The notes under the pieces: model-generated
Database searches by the model: none
What the model saw: the letters and a program-made list of their open reading frames with translations, nothing else
What the model was told of the DNA's origin: nothing
Part shown: in pieces, positions 25,215 to 36,900 of the stretch
How positions within the stretch are numbered: position 1 is the stretch's first letter
How the letters are laid out: the number at the start of each line of letters is the position of its first letter
Translations under genes and position numbers: made by a program
DNA from: Blastomussa wellsi
Lineage: Eukaryota; Cnidaria; Anthozoa; Scleractinia; Plerogyridae
Reading direction: 5' to 3'
DNA: 64,000 bases
NCBI GenBank assembly: GCA_947652115.1
Contig: OX393571.1
Coordinates: 938,173 to 1,002,172 of the forward strand

Positions 25215-28200
25215 ATGATGCTAACATTAAGATCCATGTTTACCCATTTGGCTTTGTGGCCATGTGTTGTTGGTCTGAAGCGATGAGCTTGTTTCAAAAG
25301 AAAAGACCACAAAACCAACTTGGGCCTTTAAAAGTCAAACCTTGCAGTTGTATGTAGTGGACTTGTAAGGCTGGGGTTTTCTGATGATGTAGCTTTTACA
25401 TGAACTCAGTTAGGCCAGAATCCAGCTCCCGGATACATCACTGAAAAAGAAGTGAATGTCATACAATACCGTGAAGGCCTGGGCAAAACAAACTGAACAT
25501 CAAAGAGAAGAGAAACAATTTTGTTCTGGTACAAGACAAAAACGAGGATACATTGTTTGAGCATTGTTTTGCAAGTAATTGTATTTTGGTCAGTATTCTT
25601 TGTTTGTCTTATGTCATCTGTGTCTGGAACAAGAAACCTCTAAGGACAGCTTCAATATCAGAATTTTCTCTGCATCTATTTAGATACCAGTAATTATACA
25701 ACATCCCATCAATAACTACTGCTTAAATTTTGTTAATTGATGATACCATGTATACTCAAACCCACTCGTGACACAATAGCCTTGTAAGATTCTGAGATGC
25801 AATTTTTCTAAATTTATTCAAGAATGCAAGATTTGCTTCCATATTGAGATTCCAAGACTGCATTTTAAGACATCAAGATTTCTAAGCTTGACTAAAATTT
25901 ACAAGACTTGTTATTTTCTATGGACAATTCTTTATCTCTTACATAGATGTAGGATCCTTCAAGATCAATTACAATGTAAATGACGGCTGAAGAAACTAAA
26001 TTTGTTATTGGAGACAAACATTCTTAAAAATCATGGTGTATATAAAATGTAGAGACATTCAAACTTTGATTTACTGTATCACATTTTTGTACAGTTGTCA
26101 AGGTTTGATTGAACTCTGTGTACAAATGCCATTTTTATCTCTTTATAAGTAGCTGCAGCTTGTCTTACCTTTTTATAAAAGTTAGGGTTGTAATTTGATA
26201 ATGTAAACACATAATTTGATAACCTTGGGAAAAATGCCTGCACATTAAATCAAAATTCTCGCAAGGTGAAAGACAGTTGAACCTACCATGCAACTCATAC
26301 AGAAGACACAATTGTTTTGGATGTCAAAGGTAATTCGCGTTATTTTGGTTTTGCATTACTGCACTTTAGAGCAATTTTAACTTGTGTCGAAAGTAATCTG
26401 TGTTTGCTTTGGTTTTGAATAACCAGGCTTAGTGATTGGTTATAAAAACTCGCACAAGTAAAACAAAGACCAATCATTACTCACCTGCTAAAGTTTCCCC
26501 ATGCTTCAAGATTTGATTGGCTTACAAAATTGCCTGTGTATGTTGTGATTGGCCAGTAATATAATGATTAGTTTGGTTCCCGTTTTATGACACTCATCCG
26601 AAAATCACACTAAATGCCATAGCGATTGGTGTAAGTCCGCCAATCAAGTAAAACCAAAACAAATCAAGACTTGTACAAGTTTACCTGCACTTCATACCAG
26701 CAACATGTATTTGATTCATACCAGCAACATGTACTTAAAGGAGTTACATCACAATATTTTGAGTTGTTTCTTCGACAACCTGAATTGCCCTTAAAATGTA
26801 GGAAACCTAAAAATAATCATTTGCTAAAGAAGAAAACACCAAAGGAATGATACTAAACCAAAAAGGAAAAAGGGTGGCTGAGGATGGAGAAGATTGAAAC
26901 GGATTGGAAATGACAATTTTGAAAAATTTAGGTTACCTGTGCACAAACGATGACATAGCTCCTTTAATTGTTGTCCTTTGTGCTTGGGCACAGTGATCAT
27001 ATCTCCTCTACCTTATGTAATTGTAGAACTTTGAAAATATCCAGTATATTTATTTTGACTGCAACACTAAGGGTGCACCATGTGAAATGTGAAGGGGGTG
27101 GGGGTGGACTTTCTGGAAAGATATGTTACTCTCTTTCACAATCAGCAGGAGTGCATGATTTTTTTTTCAACCCATACAGGTTATTTTTTGGTTCCTTTGC
27201 AATGCAGGATTTTATTTCTTAAATTGTTGCTTTGCAGGATATCTTTTTTTGATTGTTTTTGGACTCCCCCTTCACATTTCTAAAGATGTATCCCTGAAAG
27301 CAAGCCTTTCACTGATGTATTTAAGGCCTGCAAATTATGTGTTTGTCAGGCGTTAGCTACAAAATCATCTGTAAGCATTGTATGGAACAATGTCAGTTGG
27401 GAAGGACCCAGGATTTCGAAGCATGCCTACAAAAGAATAATTTAATTTAATTAAAAATTACAAGACAACATGTATGACAATGACGACACAAAATATTTTT
27501 TGTTATTTTATTTTATTTCAAAGTACAACTTTTCCATTTTCTAAATGTTTGTTTATTTTTTATTTCAATGTGTTTATTTTCGATTTTTTGGCTAGCTTAC
27601 GGGAGGGGTTGGGGTCGTTAACCTTCCAATCCATCCAATCTATAATCTTGCTCTGCTGAGAAGCAAGTTGTGATTTGATGTTGAACAGCAGTGCTAAACT
27701 ATTAAGAGGAAACAATGGATGTAATTGTGACAGACTTGAACATAGATTGCAAACTCAACAGTTGGCTCAGGTTTTCAATAAACTTTTTAATTTTAAGTTG
27801 CCAATAGTTATTATAGAAAAAAATGGTCCATATTGTACGTTTAGCAAGAGCGTCAAATAAAAATAGTACGAAAAAGTAATTGGTTTGCTTTTTATTTGTT
27901 TTTATTTTTCTTGAGTAGTCCAGGGAAACGATTGTAAACATTCCTTTCATTTTCAGAGAATATTATCGTATGAATTAAGTATCAATCTACGTAAGTTCAT
28001 AAAACAGTTGTTCAAGATAAATATAGTGTTCCACTCGATATCTCGTGTATGAGTTGAACATGAGAAGAGAAATTTCATATCTCCAAGCAAACATGTATTA
28101 TTTTGTTTATTTGATAAACATCTGAAGATTTTCGGCCATTTTCCGAAGATTCTCTACATGCTGTCCGAAGTTCACACGCACGTTTCCGAATATTTTCGGA

Positions 28201-30615
28201 AGATTACTGAAGGTTTCCGAGGTTTGCCAAAGACTTCCAAAAACGACCCGAAGATGTTTCGACTATGCATCAATAAATTGAAATACAATAGGGTCAAACA
28301 TGATATCAAACGTGAAGTCTCGTATCATAACGCTTTAAAATTATCGTATTTTTTAACGTGTGTTCAATTACCGTTTTTCTCAGGGGCGGAAATCCTTGTT
28401 AAGCTCTGCAGTTAATAAAATAACACTTTTTAATAACTTTAAACAGTTTGAAAATATTTTTTAAATAAATTAACAAATTGATGGTGTTATGTAACCTGAA
28501 AACTAATTTGACCTTAACAGAATTATACACTTTGTAAAAAGTTCAATGTTCCGAGAAAGACCATAAGTGAAAATTAATTTGACGGTCATTGAGCTGGAAA
28601 GTGTGCTCATGCCATAGATTCTCTCCTCATAGGGGATTTTGCTGTGGGGAGAATCCGCATAGTGATTTGAGTGCTGGCGAAAGAAAACGGAGAAAACACT
28701 TTCCACCCCACTAGGCGGATTCTCTCGACACCATTTTACATTATCTTTTATTTTTTTTATCTTCGCACAGTCTATCTAAAAAAATCTCAGAGTTAAGCGA
28801 CAGAGCACGTTTCCATGTTTATTATATCAGCCGACACAGAGAGAAATATTGCGGAACGAGGAGGGCAGAGGCTGATGGGCGTACGAAACCTACCCCTCCC
28901 CCCTCCCCCACACCACCTACGTTTCGCAATTGTAGACATTTTTTGGACCAGTAAATCGCTCAGGAACCTAAAAGTTGAACATAAGAAATTGATTATTATA
29001 ATAAAATTAAACTAGGAAAATTAGACCCATTTTCAATTTGATTGACGAAAGTGTTGCCACTGAAATTGAAAAACAGGGTTTCTCAGTCCTTTAGTCGAAA
29101 CTAAGACCTATGAAAAAATAAAAAAGAACTCTTTTGATTCTAATTCATACAGTTATAGAGTGTTATTTGACGGAAAAGTTCTCATTGAAGCAATCGACTT
29201 GTTTTTCTGCAGAATTATGCTATAAACATTATTCATCTCGTCAATTTCTGTTGGCGAAAAATAATTGAACCTCCTTTGTTTGCAAGAGAAAACCATCTGT
29301 GTGGGGGTCATCTGTTGTAATTTCCTTCCCTAACGAGAAAATGCTTTACGAAATATAGTTTGTAGCTAACCGACGAAATTAATCGGTACCGTTAGGTGAT
29401 TAAAGACTTTGTATTAATTCTTCTTTTCAAATGGCTCTTCCAACGATAAATGAAGCCTTCTGGGGGAAAAGCAATGTTAACTGACAATTTATGATATCCG
29501 TGAACTACTCTGCGCACAGAAATTTGACCAAAATTTAAGGTTGATTTAGCGAGGCAATTGCAAAAATAACCAAAATTGGAAGAATTATCAAAGTTTTTTT
29601 GCAATTATTAATGAGTATGTTTTCGGCGGGTGATAATTGTGGCGAACTAAGGAAGATCTCGCACCTTTAATTAACGTTTATTCTCAAACATGTCGAAAAG
29701 CCTACATGCCTTTCCAGTAATTGCGAGGTGTTTTTTATAAGAAATTCATTTCCTGAAACATTCAAAATGTTGCACGTTTATTGAGCAACTTATTTTCTAC
29801 ACTAACGTAATTGGGAGTTCGACAAAACAAAGCGAAGCTAACATAATTCCCTCGTCATTAAGCTCTATTTTGTTCCGGTGAATTGGTTAGAAATATGAAA
29901 GAAAGCAGTTAATGAAAGCTTCCGAGAAATACAAAGGCTATTCACAGTTTCATTTACTGTACAAAGATTATTTTTCCTTTGATGATGAGCGGATTTGCGC
30001 TTGATTCATGTTTTACGGCGCTTTTTCACTAACTTCAGTTCAGGTAACGAGAAACCTTCCATTTTCTACAAGGTAGCCATTTTCCGAAAACCTAGATTAT
30101 ATTTTTTCCAACGAGTTTTATCTTTTTTATTGCTTTGGAGTTAACTTAGCTTTTCCTATTCATGATCAGAGCAGATTCATTCGATAAAAATAATAGAAAG
30201 ACTGCGGTTATTGATTGGGGAGAAATCAATGGGAGTTACGACCAAAAGACATTTCGTATAATTACCGTTCATTAAGTCCAAAAGAGCTACAACTTAATTG
30301 CTAAGCAAGCGAGGTCGTAATCAAACATTATTGTTTGCCTTCAACTACTGTGGGAAAATTCATCTCATCGCAGAGAAAGAACCGACGAACCGCAAGCCCA
30401 GTTTTAAAGTGAACTGTCGCTTTCTTTGTCTTCAGTTATCACCGGGAAAACAACAGGCCTACGGATGGACAGACTATGCGTTTCCGTTATTTAGGCTTCA
30501 AGCTAATTACGTCGTATTCAACTCAACGGGAAGCTTTGATCTCGCCTTAACTACTTCAGTTTGTTTCGGGCATTTCACGGAAAACCGTTCAGTGAGCGCG
30601 CGACCCGAAATCATA
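25215..30615. other. Gene-free stretch after second ELAV-like gene
   Basis: AT-rich with no recognisable coding frame. The first part is probably 3' UTR. A repeat fragment with alternating CCAAT/ATTGG motifs (26360-26600) resembles the element at 62020-62345. A 24-base direct duplication (ATTCATACCAGCAACATGTA) is at 26690-26735. A patch of CCGAAGA/TTTCCGAA variants is at 28130-28255. The last few hundred bases should hold the 5' UTR and promoter of the Tctex gene. Confidence 0.45.
26360..26600. repeat. Diverged repeat with CCAAT/ATTGG motifs
   Basis: It contains TGTGTCGAAAGTAATCTGTG and several GATTGG/CCAATCA blocks, as in the better preserved element at 62020-62345. It is probably an old copy of that family with both ends worn. 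Confidence 0.4.
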
Positions 30616-31041
30616 ATGATGCGAAAACGCACTTTTGACAACTTGGCCATCGGATCTCGGTCCTCGCTGGATAGCTTAATGAAAGAAGACTTGCTTATCC
30701 TTCAACCAGCATGCAGACTTCAAGATCTTCAAATACAAGACGCAATTGAAGAGGTTCTCAGAACAAACTTGCAAGGGGTTTGTTTCACCTCGTGGGATAG
30801 CGACGCTAGATGCGACGTTCTCAGGCAGATTATCAGGCAAAAACTACGAAATATTCAACACCAGTTCGCCGATTTCACCGTGGTTGTTTTAATAGGACAA
30901 GCGGACGATACTGGAATAGCGAAAGCATCACACAAGGTCTGGAAACCCCAATATGATAGCTTCGCTTCCGCCTGGTACAAAAACGATTCCTTGTTTGCCG
31001 TTGGAGCTGTCTTCGCTACTTATGCCACAAGAACCTTTTAA
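30616..31041 (+). CDS. Tctex-type dynein light chain (DYNLT family), intronless
   Basis: The frame of 141 residues begins at the ATG pair 30616/30619 and ends in TAA. The frame stays open upstream, but there is no earlier ATG, so the upstream part is taken as leader. The C-terminal 110 residues fit the Tctex-1 fold: YRMEP-type position FQPACRLQDLQIQDAIEEVL replaced here by ILQPACRLQDLQ, then QIIRQKLRNIQ, FTVVVLIGQ, KVWKPQYDSFASAWYKNDSL and FAVGAVFATYA. Family members are homodimeric light chains that link dynein intermediate chains to cargo or act in axonemal/ciliary dyneins. It is a single exon, unlike most family members. A longer relative begins at 63578. Confidence 0.85.
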   Translation: MMRKRTFDNLAIGSRSSLDSLMKEDLLILQPACRLQDLQIQDAIEEVLRTNLQGVCFTSWDSDARCDVLRQIIRQKLRNIQHQFADFTVVVLIGQADDTGIAKASHKVWKPQYDSFASAWYKNDSLFAVGAVFATYATRTF

Positions 31042-31841
31042 CCCTAATCGATGCCTGAATCAGTGTGGAAAGGATATATCTTTGTACAGGATCGAAAGAC
31101 ACGAGACGATCTATACAACGATAACAAGCGGCCTTTGTAATAGTTACAAAATCGGATGAAATACCGAAAAAGATTTAAACATTCAGTAACAAGACAGAAC
31201 ACTGGGCCCAACCTAAGAAATTATAATCTAAAAAGCTACTCTGCAATTACCGTTTCGAAAACTGATGCTAAATATGTTTTGCCTTAATTATATCCCATAG
31301 GCTTGATTCGTTAGTTCTTGGGCTTTGTTTGCATTAAACGTTTCCATAAAGTGATAAATTGCGCGGATTAATTTGCTTACCAAAACAGCAAAAAGCATGT
31401 CCAGTGCTATTCATAATTGAAATATAAATTGTACACTACAATGTTTGCTTATTTTCCTTAATATGTAGATAAAATAGATCATTTAATTTAAGTGTAAATA
31501 TTTATCTCCTGTGATCATTTGCCATCTCTGGCTTGTCGTTTTACTCGATTGTTAATGTAAATAGTCGGTAGACAAGAGTATTTAAATATTGCTTTTAATA
31601 AATAGAGTGAACACTAAGTCCTGCCTATTATAGATCTTAATTAAATCCAAAATAAAAATTGAATATTTTAACAGTTTAAATTTTGTTATCTCTCCAGAAT
31701 CTTAATTTGCCAGAAATTCGTTCTTTTCAAGCAAAGACCTTTCATAACAACATTTTGGTAGAAATGTGATGTAGAACACACTTCAGGGTGGTTTTTGCTT
31801 TCAGGGTTTTGCAAGGTGTGGTGGTATAATTGCTCCAACTT

Positions 31842-32058
31842 ACTGTGTTCTTGGGCAAGACATTTTACTCTCATTGTTTTCCGCTCTCCACCCAGGTGTA
31901 TAAATGGGTACCGGCGAATCTACTGCTGGGGGGTAACCCGGCAATGGACTAGCATCCCATCTAGGGGGGAGTAGAAATGCTCTTTGTCGCTTCATGCTAA
32001 TGAGACCGGAATGAGCTCCGTCTTGATGGACCAATAGGCTCGTATGCACTCTTGACCT
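31842..32058 (+). mobile_element. tRNA-derived SINE, copy 2 (5'-truncated)
   Basis: It lacks the tRNA head and starts at CTGTGTTCTTGGGCAAGACA. It continues through ATAAATGGGTACCGGCGAAT, GGGGGGTAACCCGGCAATGG, the AGCATCCCATC block and a tail with GGCTCGTATGCA. The truncation at the 5' side fits target-primed retroposition. Confidence 0.8.
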
Positions 32059-33299
32059 TTGCTTTTATTTTAAGCCTGTGTGAGTAAAAAGTTCGACAAT
32101 GATGAGCCGAACTGCATGTATATATGTCTGGATTTTTGAGAACGTGGTCAACCTTGAGCCAAAACTTTTTCGCCTGACTGCCGGCAGTCAGGCCAGCCCA
32201 GCGCTTAAAATACCGGGGGGCTTAACGTCAACAAAGGTATCACCATACTGCCCTGGCACATGGCTTTCAGCGCGTACCAAGTTGGGCACAAATGATGCAA
32301 ACCCAAGGGGGTGGGGTGGGTAGTCTGAAAAGTGTTTTTTTTCTTGGCAGGAAGGTCTACATGGTCCCTGGGGCCAGGGTTAAGCACAACCAGTGACAGC
32401 CTGCCACTCACAAGAAAGGTGGGTGTGCATGCCACCTGGTGACAGGTTGGCTGGGATTGATTGATTGGAAAAGCCTGTGTTTTTGCTGGAAAATTCCCAG
32501 GCCGGCCTGTGTCATATATAGTTATAGCAATCCCAAATGCGCAATAGCCAAAGGGCCCACCCACGTCAAAGAAAAAAATGTCACCAAAAGTTCAGTTAAG
32601 TCTTCGGATGATGGACTTTACGAGGTGGTAGGCGAACCATTTGCGGAGTCATACCATTGTATTCATTCATCCTGTGAACATACCTAGAAATCTGTTTCTG
32701 ACAAATATTTCAAATAAAATAAAACGGTGATTGTATAATACCGTTCTTTCGGAAAACCTAGAAAAATAGGGGACGCGACCCATCTGGCCCCCTCTAAATA
32801 CGTCGCTGTCATTTTTCTTTCTTTTTTTTTAGCTGGAGGGCTTGGACGGATGGGGGGTGGGGTCTGAAAGTAGAAAGTGCCCTCTTTTTCTGCACCTTAA
32901 CAAACTCGTGTGTTGTGCAAAGGAATCGATGCTGTTATTTATAAGATGGGGGGACTTATTCCAAACCATATTTCTTGCAACGTTTTCCTCAGTAGCTATA
33001 TAGTATAGCGGGTTGAGACATTAACCAGTTTGTGAAAATGAGATGGTAAATTTCAGACCTCTCAAAGTGGACTACCTCCAGAGATGGTTACCAAATGTTC
33101 CTGTCAGAACGAACAGAAACAAAGCTTTCGATTTGAATTCTACCGAAAATGGGGTAAATGGATAGAACCGTTGGTGTTCGTTAATGCATCTTATCTAGAC
33201 TTAGTTGGGGCGTAGCGTGGTAACCGAGCAGCAAAGCCGCGATGGCCTTGGGTCACCAAGCCTCTCGCGGCTTCCTCGCTCGCGCATTGCGCACTTTAT

Positions 33300-33497
33300 T
33301 CCTAGGTCACGCACACAGCATTCTCTCCCTCTCCCCCTGGGTGTTTCCGGTCGCCCAATGAGTAAACAACAAGATAGCCGATAAAGATGAAATGCTCCTT
33401 AAACGGGCGTAGGACAAAGCACAAATCTGAGTTACCCGACAGGATTAGAACCCATACCCTCTCAGACACTGGATAGCCTAAGCTACCTGTGATCAAC
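33300..33497 (-). mobile_element. tRNA-derived SINE-like repeat, second family
   Basis: On the minus strand the segment starts near 33497 with GTAGCTTAGGCTATCCAGTG (A-box-like), then GGGTTCTAATCC (B-box). A tRNA-unrelated body follows. It is not alignable by eye to the SINE family at 23285. A true tRNA gene is unlikely because acceptor-stem pairing is absent. Confidence 0.5.
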
Positions 33498-33995
33498 GCA
33501 AAAAAAATCGAAAACCGTCAATGGAAACTTTATTATTATAGGTATGGGCTAACACATAAGATATGGAGTGAGAGGAGTGTATACAACAGAGAGCCTAACG
33601 TGAAATTTGTTTGTATTCATTATGATACATAGGAACGATCACCTTTGTCTAAATTTACTTTCAATTGTTTCTTATAAAAAGCGACTATTTCGATAAGAAA
33701 TTCAACAAGGCGAAACAATTCAAATGCTTTAAGACATAGGTGTACCTGATTGGGAAAATGGATCAGTTGTGCTCCAACAAGGTAGCAAAATACGCAGAGA
33801 AAGAACCAACCAGAGAATAGAATTATCCTGCGGTTAACTCAGGGTAAACAACAGGAAAGTTTACTTTTTCTCCCAATATTTACATTGCTTGCCAACTTCT
33901 TGGAGATAAATATATTAACACATGTAGCTCCGACCGGTCATGGCTGTTGAAATTTTCTCAGGATTGTCTGGGATAATTTTGATGTTGTCTTTTTT

Positions 33996-36900
33996 TCACC
34001 GTGCGTGTTTCTCTGTTCCAGTCCCCCTGGATGCATCTCGCACTTTCCGCATGGCTAACTTCCGGTATCTCTCCAGCTCCTGCAAGGAAAGAAGGAAATT
34101 ATGACATCAATAAATTTGCAACACATGACAGCATCAGCTTATCGTGCGTACAAAGCATTTTGTAGCTGTGCAAGTAAATTGATCACCCTCCCAACCCCCA
34201 AAGTCGCAACAACAACTGGAAACTTGGCAAAAAAGACCGTTTATACTTTTCTTGCCCCGCGGATTTCTTTCCTCGATCGTTGGGACGTTGCGTGACAGAG
34301 AGAAGGTCACTGGAAAACGCTGCTCCAGTCACGACTGCCAAGCTACACATGCGCATTACATGTGCATCAAAGACAGCGTTATTGTCGTGTCCAGTTTACC
34401 TCGTCTTTCTGTTTCCTCATTGTGTCCACCGCTGGCTCTGCATATTGCGGATCTTTGGAAGGATCTTCGCTTGTGATGCGACCCTGGGATTTCTAAAATG
34501 AAATTAAAAACAACGCTTTGTGTTAACGCGTTCAACGTTAACAACGATCAACATCAACCACTAAATTCTCGTTGCTGTAATTAAACGCACGCAGTGAGTG
34601 AAATATATGTAAAGTCCTTGTAACTATTAAATCAGTAACTATCGGGTTATCGCACTACCCATGGAATATGTAGGTAGAATTATCAATTAGGCTCAGGACT
34701 GTGAAAGTCTAGTCAACATTCCTAAAGTGGCTTTAGAACCTTACAGAAAATGATAAACCAGCTTTACCTCAGGTGGGAAAAAGGTGGAGAAGGCAGCCTT
34801 CCAAAGTTCATATGGATCCCTGAAAAATAATGCGAGGTCTATTAAGAATTTGAAGTATGTTTCTGCTAAACGTCATGTTTTAGGTAGCTAAAATAAGTTT
34901 TACAAACCAAATACAGAGCTTACATTTTCTTAGCAATCAGCCAAAAATGGCTGATATTTTCTCGACCTCATTACCAAGGGAAAAGTGCGGGAAACGAGAG
35001 TGGAATCACTTGCCGAAAATGGGTAAAACGAGATAACCGACCAATCAGAAATGAGAATTGGTTAATTTACCTGCTGTACATTTTTCCGATATCTTGACTG
35101 GCCACTGGTGGTGCCCCTGTTTGTTAAAAGAAACTCGTAAGAAATGCATCGCAGTTGACGAGTTCGATCGGCTCTCGCAGGCGAAAAAGTAATAATTTGC
35201 CTGTTAGAATTAAACACCATGTAGTGGTAGTAGTGAAAACTTTCTCACCTATCTGAGATGACAAAATGATGGCAACTCACCTATCTGAGATAATGAATCC
35301 TGGCCAGCTGGAACAATAATTGGTTTGTTGTGATCTACTGAAACCACTTTACTATAAAGACATATAACAAGATTAGATAAATAATCGAACACCTCTTTGC
35401 TACCATGTATAAATTTTGAATACCTTTTCTTCTACTACAAATTTTCTTCTTCTACCAATCATAAACTTAGGCATGCACCAGGGAAGAACTTACCTGAAAG
35501 GGGTGCGGAACAACAGAGTCCCCACCAGAGACCGGGTGCGGCTAGACAAACCCTCAGCTTTTGTGCTAAAAAACTGTTAAGAAAAATAAAGTTTAATAAA
35601 GGTTCAGAATGACAATTTATGCTAGCCTTGTTTTATTCAAGTTTTATTCCGATTTTACTTACGACGGTTATAATTACGCTACACAGTGTATCTCACAACG
35701 ATATTAGAATCTGTAGTTATATCATGCAAGTGATAATTTATTGCCGATGGTTTGAAAGTCATCGATGTTGACAACGTTTTGAAGTCTTTCTGCTGGTTTT
35801 CAAAACCTTTCAGCCAATCAGCAAGTCAAAGCCGACACCTGCAAGTCCACGTGCAATCAGTTGGTGCGTGTTTTCTTTGACGTCTAACTTGACAAGGCTC
35901 ATTTGATTTTGATTGGTCAAATAAACGGAAAACCAACATAAGGTGCCTAAAAAGGAACTGCGTCACAAAATTTGTACCGGAAGTTAGAAAATAGCCGACA
36001 AATCGAGTGAAGTATAAAAAAAATAACCAGTCAAAAAGTGAAGGAACATTTCAGTGACAGCAAATACAAAGAAAGGCAGGGATGGGTTACACCATGTTTT
36101 ACTGAAAGGAAATAACATTCCCTGAATTTTCACTGACTTTACCAAACTTCTACCATTTTCCTTGACCTTTTAAAAAATTCCCTGACCTTGAAAAATTAAC
36201 GTTATTGAAGCCAAGTTATTTGAAAAACAAAAGTCGAAAGCAACCCTTAAACAAGCGAGTTTTTATAAAAAGGAGAAATATGAAGTACAAAACCAACCTG
36301 AAGATGAGCTCCATTCTTGTGCGCTACAAATCGCAAAGCTCGACTTATCATTTTTCTTTTCTCGGGATCAAAATCCTGAAAATTTTCAGACCAACGTTAG
36401 CTCTACCACGGATGAACATCTAGAAAACGTAACGCCTGATATTTCTTTAGTTTATCAATTACAATCCTTCTCAATCTTTCTCATTTGACGCCATCCTGAA
36501 TTGTTTTCTCTCATTGGACTCTTTCGACTATTTCGTTTTGAAATAGTTCCAATCCAAACGCGCAGGAAAAGAAATATAGAAATTATTCTTGTTTCTTGAG
36601 CATGAAAAGCAATCCCGTTGTTCTCAGTGACTGGTATTTTTTTTTTGTTTCACCGGTCAGGTTCTTTATGAAATGATTTTACACAAGATGTAGTAAGTTC
36701 GTTGATCTATGCCGCTCCCAGAGGTCAACAACATAGATCATTTTTTTCGTTCCAGACCTACAGCCATGGTGCAGATAACTGAAATGTTATTAAAAGAATG
36801 GAATTATCGAACTACTAACCTGATAAATGTCATATTTCCCACCAATAATGGCAAGAGGTATAGGAAAGGGCTCGATAGAAGATTTGTCCTGCAAAAGATG

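Larger units (their letters stand above)
31042..33995. other. Intergenic between convergent Tctex and DYNC2LI1 genes
   Basis: No coding content. The first 600 bases are AT-rich, probably 3' UTR. It includes a SINE copy (31842-32058), a GC-richer patch with CCTGGC/GCCAGG repeats (32180-32500) and a second tRNA-like repeat on the minus strand (33300-33497). Confidence 0.45.

Noticed and set aside
30298..30615. N-terminal extension of the Tctex frame
   Set aside because: The frame is open but has no ATG before 30616, and the extra 106 residues resemble nothing in the family.
32205..32564. Minus-strand frame of 119 codons
   Set aside because: It lies in a GC-richer repetitive patch with CCTGGC/GCCAGG motifs. 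No domain; likely repeat-derived.
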